DNA of 64,000 nucleotides from Leptodesmis sichuanensis A121 (GTDB lineage Bacteria; Cyanobacteriota; Cyanobacteriia; Leptolyngbyales; Leptolyngbyaceae): NCBI RefSeq assembly GCF_021379005.1, contig NZ_CP075171.1, positions 930,001 to 994,000 of the forward strand, read 5' to 3'. Shown piece by piece: positions 20,051 to 30,728 of this stretch (position 1 is its first letter; each line of letters starts with the position of its first letter). The notes under the pieces were generated by a model. It saw only the letters and a program-made list of their open reading frames with translations, ran no database searches and was not told where the DNA came from. The position numbers and the translations under genes were made by a program.

Positions 20051-20086
20051 GATCTTGTAGGTTGGTTTGAGAATACGAAACCCAAT
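20051..20086. repeat. Short cyanobacterial dispersed repeat, GTAGGTTGGTTTGAG...GAAACCCAA
   Basis: The motif TGTAGGTTGGTTTGAG followed by ACGAAACCCAA resembles a short, imperfectly palindromic repeat that occurs widely in cyanobacterial intergenic DNA. It lies directly after the disrupted membrane-protein gene. The identification is from memory and should be tested by a genome-wide count. Confidence 0.35.
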
Positions 20087-20130
20087 GCTATCTCACATAA
20101 GCACCAAACATATTTCGAGAGGTTTTTACT

Positions 20131-20289
20131 ATGACACAGCAAACATTCCAAATCAACGGACGCATTATCGAAGAACTATTGGGTACGCTGCCAAAAAACA
20201 TTGGCAAACCCTTGTGGGTGAGTGGCGACGTAATTCGGATAGCGTTTGCGATCAACAAACCACTAATGAGTAAAAGCTTTTACAACTAG
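20131..20289 (+). CDS. Small hypothetical protein, 52 aa
   Basis: An ATG at 20131 opens 52 codons (MTQQTFQINGRIIEELLGTL ... KPLMSKSFYN) ending in TAG at 20287-20289, 14 nt before the next gene. A weak GAGAGG site lies about 9 nt upstream. No domain is recognised. The close spacing to the next gene on the same strand suggests a joint transcript. It could instead be the 5' remnant of a longer gene. Confidence 0.45.
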   Translation: MTQQTFQINGRIIEELLGTLPKNIGKPLWVSGDVIRIAFAINKPLMSKSFYN

Positions 20290-20688
20290 CCAGGTATCCT
20301 AACATGGCGACTCCATCCCCCACTACAACCGTAACAACTGCTAGTTCCCCTCCAAGCCCTGTTCCAGCATCGCCTTTTATGGAAACAGCAGCTATTCTTA
20401 ATGCGCTTGCATGGCCGATCGCTATTACTCTTGTCGCCCTAATACTGCGTGAAAAATTACCTGCAATTGGTAGAGCCTTGCTTAGCCGTGTTACGGAAGT
20501 TGGGTTTGCAGGATTTAGCTTGAAATTGGCAGAAGTCAAATCTTTTGACCCCAAATTGTCAAATACTGCTACAGGTTTTGATCTTCGCAATAACGGGATT
20601 GCTGCCCAAGTCCAGGACAACAATGTTAGAGACTTCATCAGTCAACTGCGAGAGTTCGATAGTGCTGACTATGCCATTATCAACCTTG

Positions 20689-22009
20689 GGGGTTTGCAAT
20701 TAAATAATATCCCAATCAATCGGGGAGAATAGTAATATCCCATTTGGGCAGAGCTTCAGACCGTTGCCAGAAAGGGAGATAATCTGCTAGCTCCTCAGCC
20801 AATACCTTGACCCCTTTTTCATAAATGCCTTCAACCAGATAAACGACTGGATTCATTGCTTTCCAGGTCATGTGACTGGCCCATTGAACTGCCGCTTCTA
20901 CCGAATCCAAGATGGCTCCATTCCAATACTGCTCAAGCGCTGCCCAGCATCGTTCAATGGCATTGTATTTACTGTGATAAGGCGGGTAGTAAATCAATCG
21001 AATCGGGAGCATGATCGTTTGGGCGAGTTCAACCATGCGTTTGATGAACTGAGTGCGATCACTGCGAGTGGCGGGTCCTCCATCTAAATTGATCACCCAT
21101 TCCTCAATCTCCGGGTAATGGTCTTGATTGTCCTGCCACCACCACTCCAAACAATCGGCTATAAAATCGCTGGTTTCAGCCGATTGACCGAAGTAAATCG
21201 ACAACTCGTCGTTGTCGAGATTGAGAATGCCAAAGGCACTAACACCGACTGCCACTCACTATCGTGGTCGTCGGCTTTTCTGGCTTCTAGAGTGCGATCC
21301 TTGCCATTACGCGATAGATTGCCGATCTTAACTTTGGCTTTGGTGTCAATCGAGAGCCTCAAGGACTTCGGATTGGCATCAGCCCGTTGATTCTCTTGAG
21401 CAACATTGTCAAAGATGGCATCGGTTTGAGCGATCTTCTTCAACGGTTTGACTTTTTGTGTTTTTTTAGGCGATATCCCATGCGATTGAGAATTGCCCCA
21501 ATGGTCTGACGCGAAGGCAGTTGTTCCTCGTCGTAGCCCTTCTGCTCACTTAAGGCATCTCGGACGGCTTGGGCACTGATACGAGCATATAAGAAGGTCG
21601 ATTGAAATTTCGGATCAGCTTGGGCTTGCCTGTCCACTAAACTGGCAATATCGGCTTCCAAATTGACCAACACCACTTCGCTTTTATGCCGCCCTCTAGC
21701 TCGATAGTTATCAACACAGGTGATTCCACTGCGGCGTTCATGCAGACCCAGTTGCACACTGGCGCGATTCCACCCTAAAACCGTTTCCGTTTTCCGGGCT
21801 GAACCGTCAAAATAGTCCTCTGCAACTTTTGCGATAAAATCTCGCTTACGGTGTCCAGTCAGCTTTCGAGCAGCATCTTTCAGGCTTGCTTTAATCTTGT
21901 CGTCGAGCATGGTAAGGAGAGTGTTGTTCTAGAGATTCTCAGCCAGGAGAGGGATATTTCCGCTCTGCTCCCGCTAAAATGACTGGTATTTTATTTATTT
22001 GCAAGCTCC
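20689..22009 (-). mobile_element. ISAzo13-like insertion sequence, copy 2
   Basis: 1,321 bp in the orientation opposite to copy 1, with the same inverted ends and a 3-bp duplication TTG (20686-20688 and 22010-22012). Removing it restores the membrane-anchored gene. Because the two copies are inverted with respect to each other, recombination between them would invert about 11 kb of the toxin island. Confidence 0.85.
20716..21910 (-). pseudogene. ISAzo13 family transposase, copy 2, frame broken twice
   Basis: Frames 21440-21910, 21159-21443 and 20716-21255 repeat the three pieces of copy 1, with the same A7 slip site and the same second break. The derived proteins are identical to copy 1. The one base difference I noticed (GTGACCGC versus GTGATCGC) is silent in the transposase frame. 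Confidence 0.75.
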
Positions 22010-22791
22010 TTGGTGATGGGAAAGAATGGTTGACCTCCCGCCTCTACATTATGGCGATCATTTTGGAGCGGATGAAGAGCCTAAAGGCTTTAGTATTCCT
22101 TGGAATCCGAAAACGCTTCATCGGTTGGGCCAAGCCCGAAAAAGTTCGCTGGGCACTGGCAAAAAACTATCCTTATCTAGAGTCGGCCTACGCCAAGGCT
22201 TATGCAGATATCACCAGAAGTTCTTCTGATATCATCCCTCCCGGATGCCCCACTCCTGATGTTCCTGTAAATGCAGCAGTTGTTGTCACCACAACTGGAC
22301 GACTTGGCTATGAATTTGATCATAGTAATCCTGAACCCAGCAAAAATCTCATCCAAGCGTTTCTCAAGCGTATTCAAGCACCCACAGCGCCATCACCCTT
22401 GCCAAAAGACTCAGATACTAGCTGGGTTTCAATCAATTCAGATCCCCAAACTTATGAACACGCTATCTGGCTCACCACTAGCAAACTTGAGGGTCTCCTC
22501 GACGAGGATCTCTGCATTACTTCTTTTGATAAGGAAAATTTTGAAGCCAAAGCTCCAGAAGAACAGATCCGATTGCTGCTCTCTACTCCCTACCGATGGA
22601 TTGCACTAACCACAGATGCAAAGTTTGAGGGGTTGAGCGATCGAAATCTTCTTTTGAAGCAAATCAGTAAGCAATTCACTAAAAACACATAACTCTTATA
22701 GAAACCCAATTTCTAATTCACCGAAAAAATCGCTGAAATCCCAATCTGCCTAACACGCCATGCCCTGAACGAAAAAGCCGAGGAACAAACC

Positions 22792-25700
22792 ATGAATAAG
22801 ATTATCTTTCCCCTGAATGCTGATATGAGAGGCTCCGCAGTAGCCGATCTTCAGGATGCTTTGCAACTGTTCCTCGATCGACGTGCCATTCTAGCCAATG
22901 ATGAAGGTGCGCGGCGAGAGCTATCCGAGGCACTCAAGCGTGAGCGTGCCGAGCAGATCTACGCTGGTGCCACAAAGAAACTGGTAGCCATCTTCCAGGA
23001 AGAGCGACGGCTGGAAATTAGTGGGGCAGTGGATGAACCAACGGCTCAAGCCATGAACGCATTGCTGCAAGAATGGGGACTGTTGGGACAGACTAACCTG
23101 CCACGGTTGGTTGTCAGTGGAGAGGTGCGGCGCGAAGATAATCTGCCATTGGGCAATCTGCGGGTAAGCGCTGTTCATGAGAGCGATCGCACGGCTATCC
23201 GACTAGGTGAAGATACGACCGATGCAGAAGGACGCTACACCATCCGCTATGAACCGCTACCAGAGATTACAGAGATTAATCTACGGGTTTTAGTTGCAGA
23301 TAAAGATGGTCAGCCACTGCAATCTTCAGAACTGGTTCAAAATGCTAAACGACTAGAAATCATTAACATCACCGTTCCTGTTTCCAAACCGTCTGATACT
23401 CCAAGCCGGATTGAAGGGCAAATCATTTTTGAACACGGTTTGCCTGCTGAGCAATTGAGGATTCGTCTATATCGCCGTGACTTTGGCGACAACAAAGCTA
23501 CTTTGCTTGCTGACACAACCACCCTGGCAGAAGGGAAATATGCCTTTTCGTACAATGCGGGGGGAAAGGCATTCAGCCTCGAAGTACGTGCTGTTACTGG
23601 GAGGAATAAAGAAACAGCTCTTTCTAAGCCATTGAACTATCTGGGCAATGAGCCGCTCACCGTATTAAATCTGGTCGCACCCAGTGCACTACAACCCCTA
23701 GCACCAGAATATCAGCGGCTATCGGCTGACCTCAAACCCTACGTGGGTGACATCAAAAAACTGGCAGAGACGAAAGAGAATAAAGACCGCCAGGATTTGA
23801 CCGTCCTAAATCGGGCAACTGGCTGGGATGCTCGCTTAATCGCGTTGGTGGCCACCACCGAAAAACTAGCAGCAGACGCAGAGGTGCAGCTATCCTCAGA
23901 CACACTGTATGGATTGCTGCGGGCAGGTTTGCCTTCCGATAAATTGATGCTGGCCCAGGTGAGTGTAGATGTGGCGGAGCAAGCCCTCAAAACGGTACGA
24001 GATGCCGGGATTGTTCAAGTTAGCGATCAACAACTCGCACAGTTCAAGCAGCAGTTCACCACATTCGCCAATACCGTGCGTCTGAACATACCTGCCCCTG
24101 GGTCGCGATCGACCTATGGTGAACTCCTCAAGAGTTCCGGACTCAATCCACCAGACCAACAAAATTTTGCGGCGGTTTACCTCAACCATCGCGGCGATGC
24201 CACCCAACTCTGGGAAAAAGCCCGTAAAAAAGTAGCGGATGGAGGGGCTGGGCTGGACGATGTCCAAATTAGCAAATTGCAACTGCAAGGTAAGCTGTCC
24301 TTCCTCACGGGTAACAGTGGAAACTTAACCTCCCGATTACAGCAAAGCATCAATACAAGCGATCCGGTGCAGTTGGTGGCAGGGGATTTTTACCAACCCG
24401 ATCCATGGATTAATGAAATTACCGCTACGGCAGGGATTCCTGCTAATCGCCGGGACAACCTAACCGAGGCTGACAAGAAAAAATTGGAAGCCGTAATTCC
24501 ACCTATGTTTGTGGGTGAGACCGTGGAAGCGCGTCGCCAGCTCTGGGCAGAAGATATGGCTCGCAAAGTGCGCCTGAGCTATCCCACCCAGGTGATCGGG
24601 CACAAACTTGAAAATGATCATGCCGATCAATTTGGATTGGGGGAAACCCGCACCGCCACAGCAACGCTTTTGAAAAATGCCGTTTCGCAAGGATTTCGGT
24701 TAGGACAAACTCCAGTCGAGGCATTTTTCGCCAGTCATGTGGGGGCGAAAGCTGACATGACGGATGCCGAATTCAATGGGGCCAAGCAGCAAATGAAAAT
24801 GCTGCAATGTGTCTATCAAATCACCCCCACTGACGAAGCAATGCCCGTTCTAATCAGCTTGGGCATGACCTCAGCCTACGACGTGATGGCATACTCCGAA
24901 GAGACGTTTCTGGGACTTTACACTGCCAAATATTTAGAACTGTATGGCAAAGTCCTTGGCACGGAAGAGGCCAAGTTAGTTTATCAAAAGGCAACGCAGG
25001 TTAGTAGCGTGACCTACAACCTGTTCACCATTGCCCAGAAACTAGACACCGAAGTGCCCGTCTTTGGTATGTCGGCCTCGGCGGATGTGCGGGACAGTGT
25101 GAAGAACGAATTGATTAAACATTATCCGACGATGGAGTCCTTGTTTGGCTCCATGGATTTCTGTGAGTGTGAACATTGCCGCTCAGTACTCAGTCCGGCT
25201 GCCTATCTGGTGGATCTACTGCAATTTGTTGATATCGAACCTCAAGTGTGGGGAAACTTCCTCACCCGATGGGATAAAGACCATCCCAATCAAAAGTACA
25301 CCACCAAGTACAAGAACCCCTATAACGCTCTAATTGAACGACGGCCCGATCTGCCTTATATCCAACTCACCTGCGAGAACACCCACACCGCACTCCCCTA
25401 TATCGATATCGTCAATGAAATTCTGGAGTATTACGTCGCGAATGACACCCTGACCAAAGATGCCGCTCATGACACTGGGGAGGCGACAACCGCAGAGCTA
25501 TTAGCCGAACCCCAGAATGTCATTCGGGAAGCCTATGACAAACTTCGTGAAGCGAAATATCCTCTTACACTGCCGTTTGACCTGTGGCTGGAAACGGTGC
25601 GGCAGTTCTGCAATTACTTTGAAACACCCTTATCTGATTTGCTAGAAGTATTTCGTCGTAGTGATGACCTTTTTGCACCCACGCAACCTTATGACCGCGC

Positions 25701-27041
25701 CCGTATCTTTATTGAATCTCTGGGCATTTCACCAGCAGAATTTGCTATGTTCAGTGATTCTGATCTTCTCAGGCTTGGTAAATGGCATGAGTTATACGGT
25801 TATCCAAGGGCGAAGATTGAGGCTTCAAGTAATAGTGTGAACGCAACTGTAAACGTTTCTAACTCACTGGCTCGTTTATTTAGCATAGGAGACAAGTGTA
25901 GATACTACGATGTGGGAACAGGGAATTTCCAAAATGAGCAGAAGGAAATTTCAACTATAGGTGCAAAAGATTCGGGTGGTCAGGGACAAGTGATCATTAC
26001 CTTCATTGGTACTTGGACAACACCACCCAAGATAGGTGATGTGCTTGTGTTGGCCAGTGTTCAAGATTTGCTTAAGTCTGCCAAAGTGCTTTCACGCCGC
26101 TTGGGTGTGACCTACAAAGAACTGGTCGAGATCGTGCAGACCGGGTTTGTTAACCCACAGTTAGATAAATTGGTAATCCTCTACAACCTGAAGGTGAGCA
26201 TTCAGAGCGTTCGTTTCTGCCGCAATCCACAAAATAAAACCTTCTACGACCAGAATAAAGATCTTCTGGACAAAGAACGCAAGGATTTATCCACTGCTGA
26301 CCGACAACGTTTTGATGCGTTGTCTCAAAGCGACTGGCAGACGCTGAAGGAAGTGCAAGCCTTCGAGCAGCGCTTACAAGAGTTTATCAGCCGTTATAAC
26401 GTGCAACCTGCACAATTAGAAACTGAGTTAAGCGCGATTCCCTTTAATAACATCCTGGTCTTAGCCGATCCAGATGCGGGTTGCAACTTCGATCAAACCA
26501 CCCTTCGCTATGCCAGTGGTCAGGCCGCAGATGACATCGCTTTCCTGAAAATCAACTTGTTCGTGCGGCTGTGGCGCAAGCTGGGCTGGGCGATCGCGGA
26601 AACAGATCGAGCCTTGGTCACCTTCTTACCTAAGAATGCGAACTTCGAGAGTGCCCACTTAAATAAGCAACCGCTCAAGACGGCCTTGATCTACCTGGCT
26701 CATCTCAAGACCTTGAACGAAAAAGTTAGCGTTGGTAAACAAAGCCGCCTCAAACTGATGACCTTGTGGACAGACATAGCCAGCACGGGCAAGAACTCAC
26801 TCTACGCTCAACTATTCCTTACTCGCAGCATTTTGAAGAGCGATGATGTTTTTGACCATCCTCTAGGGCGTTACCTGGCTGTAACAGAGATTGCAACTAT
26901 GGCGCAGGCGCGTAAACATAAGGTTCAGCTTGAGAACGTTACGCTTGCAAATAAGATTGATCCGACTCCATTTGCTGCTGAGTCGAAGTTAGAGCTAGCC
27001 TACGATGATTTGCAGGAAGTTCAGTACCTCACTTATCAGGG
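22792..27041 (+). CDS. TcA-like toxin subunit, C-terminal half missing
   Basis: About 1,416 native residues before the IS; the frame runs on to a stop at 27060 within it. Domains in order: a peptidoglycan-binding-like helical domain (MRGSAVADLQDALQLFLDRR to TAQAMNALLQEWGLL, residues 10-102), two carboxypeptidase-regulatory-like beta domains (DNLPLGNLRVSAVHESDRT with DAEGRYTIRYEPL; then LPAEQLRIRLYRRDFGD with AEGKYAFSY), then the helical TcA/VRP1 region with CEHCRSVLSPAAYLVDLLQF near residue 800. A roughly 85-residue beta-rich insert (SSNSVNATVNVSNSLARLF to KIGDVLVLASVQ) interrupts the helical region near 1010-1095. TcA forms the injection channel; the channel and TcB-binding parts that normally end this protein (usually over 2,000 aa) are absent. 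Confidence 0.8.
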
Positions 27042-27065
27042 GGGTGTGACTAAAATTTGATGTAG

Positions 27066-27567
27066 CTATTCTGCAAAAGTGAAGCCATAGCGATTAATCT
27101 TTGACCAAAATTGCTGCCATCGTCCTTGACTGTAACTCAAGGTTCGTAAGCTCAAAACAATCCCCGCTCCATGTTCTTTCCACTTCATTCCAGAGCCACA
27201 CAGACGTGCTTTGACAATGACTTTACATCCCGCTTCGGTGACTCCTGAGCCAATGGGTAAATGAGCAGCAATCGCCTCGGCATAGCGCATCTGATGGTGG
27301 TGATTGCGAAAGTAAGTGATGGCATCTTGTAATCCCTTTTGCACCGATTGACTCACCCGTTTCGGCACAATGGTTTCCATTTCTGTCAGCAGTCGTTGAG
27401 CGGCACCCACCTCGTGCTTCAGCAGATGACAATGCTCATCCATCCAGCTTTTTTGATGTTTAGGATTGCGGGGATGGATGGCTTTAGCAACGTTGTCGAG
27501 ATACTGAGTGGCATGAAAGAAATCCAAAACTTGACTATCCGTGACGGGTTCGAGAAACGTCCAATTC
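27066..27567 (-). pseudogene. ISKra4-like A transposase, C-terminal remnant
   Basis: The visible part runs from LDFFHATQYLDNVAKAIHPR through LPIGSGVTEAGCKVIV to SKINRYGFTFAE, identical in translation to the end of the intact 425-aa transposase at 10795-12072. A further short piece in 28758-28882 corresponds to the middle (FLDRMRREIEHIKRLYPNSH, YQGLADGAPE). The rest is lost, so this copy is dead. Confidence 0.8.
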
Positions 27568-27575
27568 TCCGGTGC

Positions 27576-28757
27576 GAGTGCATCCCAGTTTTGTAAGACT
27601 CATTTTGAGAATTGCCCATTAAGGTAAGCACAGCGTTGCTTCAGCACCTGTGGTACGTTACCCTTTTCCCACTGCGCCCCCGATATCTTGACGCGCCGCC
27701 CGACTTGTTTGACCGTTGATTCAATTGCACCAGAACCAATGGAAATGCCTTCGGCTTGATAATAGCCATAGTTGACAATCCGCTGTCGATGCTTGTTGAG
27801 ATAGGCAATGAAAGTCGCAACCCGCTCGTGTTGCCAATCCTCAAACTGGATGATCGCTCCCTCGACATCGCCCTGCCACAAGCAGGCTTCCACCACCGCT
27901 AAACGTTGCTGGGAACCACCCACCTTGCCCAAATTCTCGATGAGGTGATACCAATCCAAAATCTCCCGTCTTTGGGTCGTGGTGCCGATCTGGGCATAAA
28001 TATTCCAGATCCCATCGTGCCCATCTCCTAAGCAAGTGAGCGGGTCAGACAAGGGTTGAGGGTTGACCCAGTTAACCAATTGCTCGTTATCCTGGAAAAA
28101 AGCAGCCACACAGCACTCGTGCAGATTCACCCCCTTGTAATCTCGCCATTCACTCGGTTGTCCTTGAGGGGTTCGCAATCGTACTTTGCCGCCGTCTACA
28201 CTCATCTCCTCAACCACTCCTGCCACTTGCGGTAACTCGAAGGTTTGACGATGGACTAATCGTTGTTGAGTGCTGTGAGTAACCTTCACCCCAGTCAACA
28301 CTTCGATGTCTTCTGCCGCTCGCTCATACGACTCGTTGGCACTGAGCAACAAACAACACTGCTCCAGGTAAGGACTCCAGCGTGTGTAGGCTTTCACCTC
28401 CAGAATTTGTGCCTGTTTCTCGCTCAAGTGCAGTCGTCCGACGATACTGTCGAGGCTGCGCTTTCGTCCACTTGTGGTGCCGCTGCTTGTTGCAATAAAA
28501 AATCCCCGAGTTCTGGACCGACGTGTTCCAGCAGATGCCCTCTTACTGCTACCTCAATCCCTGCTAATGTTTTTACTTGCTCCGGGTCGGTTTCCTCGTA
28601 CAGCAGAGCGGCAAGGGCACGAGCATGGGCTTGAATTTGGGCTTTTTTCTCAGCGTCCATTGGAGTTATCGGCTAAAGGTGGAATGCTCAAAGTTTAGCG
28701 TTGTCTCCCAAACATAGCCCTAAGCACTTATACTCATCGCAAATGTGGGATGCACTC
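27576..28757 (-). mobile_element. ISKra4-like insertion sequence B, copy 1
   Basis: 1,182 bp with inverted ends GAGTGCATCCCA at both sides and an 8-bp duplication TCCGGTGC (27568-27575 and 28758-28765), inserted in ISKra4-like A copy 2. Copy 2 at 37158-38339 has identical length and identical derived proteins. Confidence 0.88.
27600..28660 (-). CDS. ISKra4-like B transposase, two frames joined by a -1 slip site
   Basis: An upstream 78-codon frame (28660 down to 28424; MDAEKKAQIQAHARALAALL) and the main 275-codon frame (28427 down to 27600) overlap by TTGA. The upstream frame contains a T_TTT_TTA heptamer (complement at 28496-28502) in the correct phase. A -1 slip there gives GDF-FIATSSGTTSGRKRSLD running into LSEKQAQILEVK without a stop, i.e. 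one protein of about 352 aa. Motifs: EEMSVDGGKVRLR, LGDGHDGIWN, LDWYHLIENLGKV and ISIGSGAIESTVKQ. Confidence 0.8.
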
Positions 28758-28880
28758 TCCGGTGCTCCATCGGCTAACCCTTGATAATGGGAGTTGGGAT
28801 ACAACCGTTTGATGTGTTCAATTTCTCGTCGCATTCGATCTAAAAAGGTTTGCCGTCCCTGTTCGGGTGCGGCGGCGACA

Positions 28881-30010
28881 TATTGCCTCGGCAATAAAAT
28901 AGAATGCATTCTACAACGCAGCATAAGCAATCAATGGATGCTTGAAATAATTTCTAATCCGAGCAGGTAGCTTCTGTAACTTCCGCAATTGAGATAACAC
29001 TCGCCCTTTCAACTGCTTCAAATTACGACTCGGTGGTTTGTCATGCACGCCCTGCTTCACATCACCATTGAAGTATTCAGTTGGATTCAATTCTGGCGAA
29101 TAGGAGGGTAAGTAAAATAACTCAATCTGCTCGAGGTGTTCTCGTAACCACTGTTTCACGCTCTGTTGCCGATGCACGGGATGCCGGTCCACAATCCAAA
29201 ATAGTTTCCGCTGGCGCTTGGCGATCAACCGCTGGCAAAATCGGATGAACAGTTCTGCTGCCAACGTGCAAGTGTAGAGCATAAACTGGACTCCTCCCTG
29301 GTTACTCACACTGGCAATGTAATTGACGCGCTCTCGGTTGCGCTCACTGGGACGAATCTCAGGAGACGTGCCCAGCAAGGCATACCCTCGTCCGCCATAC
29401 TCAGTCGAGGACACGCCTGATTCATCCCCCCAAGCAATCTCTGCTCCTTCGGTTTTGGCCCGTTGCTCAATCTCCGGATACTCGTGTTCCAACCACCGTT
29501 GTACCGTCTTTGGGTCTTGCTCGTAGGCTCGCTCTACGGGTTTCTTGGGCGTGTACCCCCAGCGTTTCAAATACTCTCCCACCGTGCGAATTGGCATTTT
29601 CACCTGACACACTTGCTCCATTAATGCCTGCACCGCTCGTCTTGTCCACAGGGCACTATCAATCTGGTAATCTTCCGGAAAATGATCTTGCATCGCCGTT
29701 TGCACGGCCTCTTCCTGCCAGCGCTCCAAGGTTCGCCCCTCCCCCACTTGTCGTCCCCGCTCTAACTGATAGAGAGCATCCTCTCCATAATGTTCATACT
29801 CCCACCACCATTCCCATACCGTGTTGCGGTGAACGCCCAAATACTCACTAATGTCTTTAACCCGTTTGCCCTGCTCTCGGAGGCGAATCGCTTGCTGCCG
29901 CAGGTAGTTTTGGGTTTCTATCGAGAGGTGCCTGGCATCTGGTTTATCCATCACAAACCTCCTTGTGCCTGTATATTCATTATGTCTTGTGTTTAGTTGC
30001 CGGAGCAATA
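28881..30010 (-). mobile_element. IS630-like insertion sequence, type b
   Basis: Ends read TATTGCCTCGGCAATAAAAT on the left and, inverted, TATTGCTCCGGCAACTAAAC on the right; TA at each edge is the expected target duplication. The left flank is ISKra4-like A sequence (GCGGCGACA-TA) while the right flank is the TPR-CHAT gene (TA-GATGAACAATT), not the continuation GGTGGTG seen in the intact ISKra4-like copy. The element therefore marks a deletion joint. Confidence 0.78.
28911..29951 (-). CDS. IS630 family transposase (type b), 346 aa
   Basis: Single intact frame. ATG 29951 (MDKPDARHLSIETQNYL) is preferred over the longer frame start at 30008 because AAGGAGG lies about 6 nt before it. An N-terminal HTH part (QGKRVKDISEYLGVHRNTVW) precedes the DDE core: EIAWGDESGVSSTEYGGRG, FWIVDRHPVHRQQ and YSPELNPTEYFNGDVK. 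It is not closely similar to the type a element, which needs a frameshift. It appears functional. Confidence 0.82.
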   Translation of the reverse strand: MDKPDARHLSIETQNYLRQQAIRLREQGKRVKDISEYLGVHRNTVWEWWWEYEHYGEDALYQLERGRQVGEGRTLERWQEEAVQTAMQDHFPEDYQIDSALWTRRAVQALMEQVCQVKMPIRTVGEYLKRWGYTPKKPVERAYEQDPKTVQRWLEHEYPEIEQRAKTEGAEIAWGDESGVSSTEYGGRGYALLGTSPEIRPSERNRERVNYIASVSNQGGVQFMLYTCTLAAELFIRFCQRLIAKRQRKLFWIVDRHPVHRQQSVKQWLREHLEQIELFYLPSYSPELNPTEYFNGDVKQGVHDKPPSRNLKQLKGRVLSQLRKLQKLPARIRNYFKHPLIAYAAL

Positions 30011-30728
30011 GATGAACAATTTGCTCAACGATTGAAGGAACTACTTCCCAATGCTCTCTCTAAACTTAAGCCAGAGGTGGCAGCAGATTATGCGGGCAAT
30101 ATTGGAAGTTTTAGCAACCAGCTTAGTGATTCTACTCTAGGAAGCAAAGCTGTTAATTTAGAGGTCGCTATTGCTGGATATGAGGCAATCATAGCCAAAG
30201 TCTTTACTTACTCTTCATTCCCTGAAGAGTGGGGTAAAACTCAGTATAACTTAGGTATTGCTTATGCTAATAGAATTCGAGGCGAAAAAGCTGATAACTT
30301 GGAACAAGCGATTCTTTGTTTTCAAGATGCGTTGCAAGTAAGAAACTATGAACTTTATCCAAAACAATGGGCAGATACGCAACATAATTTAGGACTTGCC
30401 TATTGTAGCCGGATACGTGGTAACCGTCTGAAAAATTTGGAAGTTGCTATCGAATCTTTTCACCAAGCTTTATACGTTTATACAAAAGAAACTTGTCCTT
30501 TCGATTGGGCAGAAACTCAGCGCGATCTGGGAACAGCTTATTTTGAACGAATTCAGGGCGATATATCTGAGAATCTAGAACTTGCTATCCTGTGCTGTAG
30601 AAATGCACTACAAATCTTTAGCTATGAACAATTTTCCACAGAATGGGCTGATACACAAATCAATTTAGGGCTAGCATTTCTAAAAAGAATTAATGGAGAT
30701 CAATCAGAGAATATTGAGCAAGCAATCT

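Larger units (their letters stand above)
16905..20070 (+). pseudogene. Small membrane protein gene split by nested IS
   Basis: The first four codons (ATG AAC TTC GAC at 16905-16916, with a perfect GGAAGGAGG site upstream) are separated from the rest (19744-20070) by an ISKra4-like C element and an IS1-like element. Rejoined after removing one ACTTCGAC copy, the protein begins MNFDPQKFFIGLMDFFSILL and has about 112 residues with two membrane segments: FFSILLPGALLTYLL and AWAAFLFASYLFGHLVFLLG. After LDEFYDWARRYTL the frame loses its character, so the gene is probably also truncated at the 3' side near 19985. It lies 120 nt after the toxin tail. Its function is unknown; a role protecting against the toxin tail is only a guess from position. 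Confidence 0.65.
20304..22692 (+). pseudogene. Membrane-anchored protein gene split by ISAzo13-like copy 2
   Basis: The pieces 20304-20688 and 22013-22692 join through the duplicated TTG into one frame of 355 codons: ...DSADYAIINLG-DGKEWLTSRLYIMA. The product has a Pro/Thr/Ser-rich start, one membrane helix (ILNALAWPIAITLVALIL), a coiled or helical linker, and a soluble C-terminal part ending LSTPYRWIALTTDAKFEGLS, which loosely resembles half of a CBS-type domain. I do not recognise the family. It sits between the toxin cage gene and the TcA gene, in the same direction, so it was probably part of the Tc locus transcript. Confidence 0.65.
27042..28882 (-). mobile_element. ISKra4-like insertion sequence A, copy 2, interrupted and truncated
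   Basis: Begins at the end sequence GGGTGTGACTAAAATTTG and matches copy 1 to 27575, is interrupted by ISKra4-like B (27576-28757), then continues 28758-28882 to GCGGCGACATA, where it stops abruptly at the IS630-like type b element. The remaining part, including its far inverted repeat, is missing, and the DNA beyond is not TcA. No matching target duplication can therefore be found. Confidence 0.8.
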
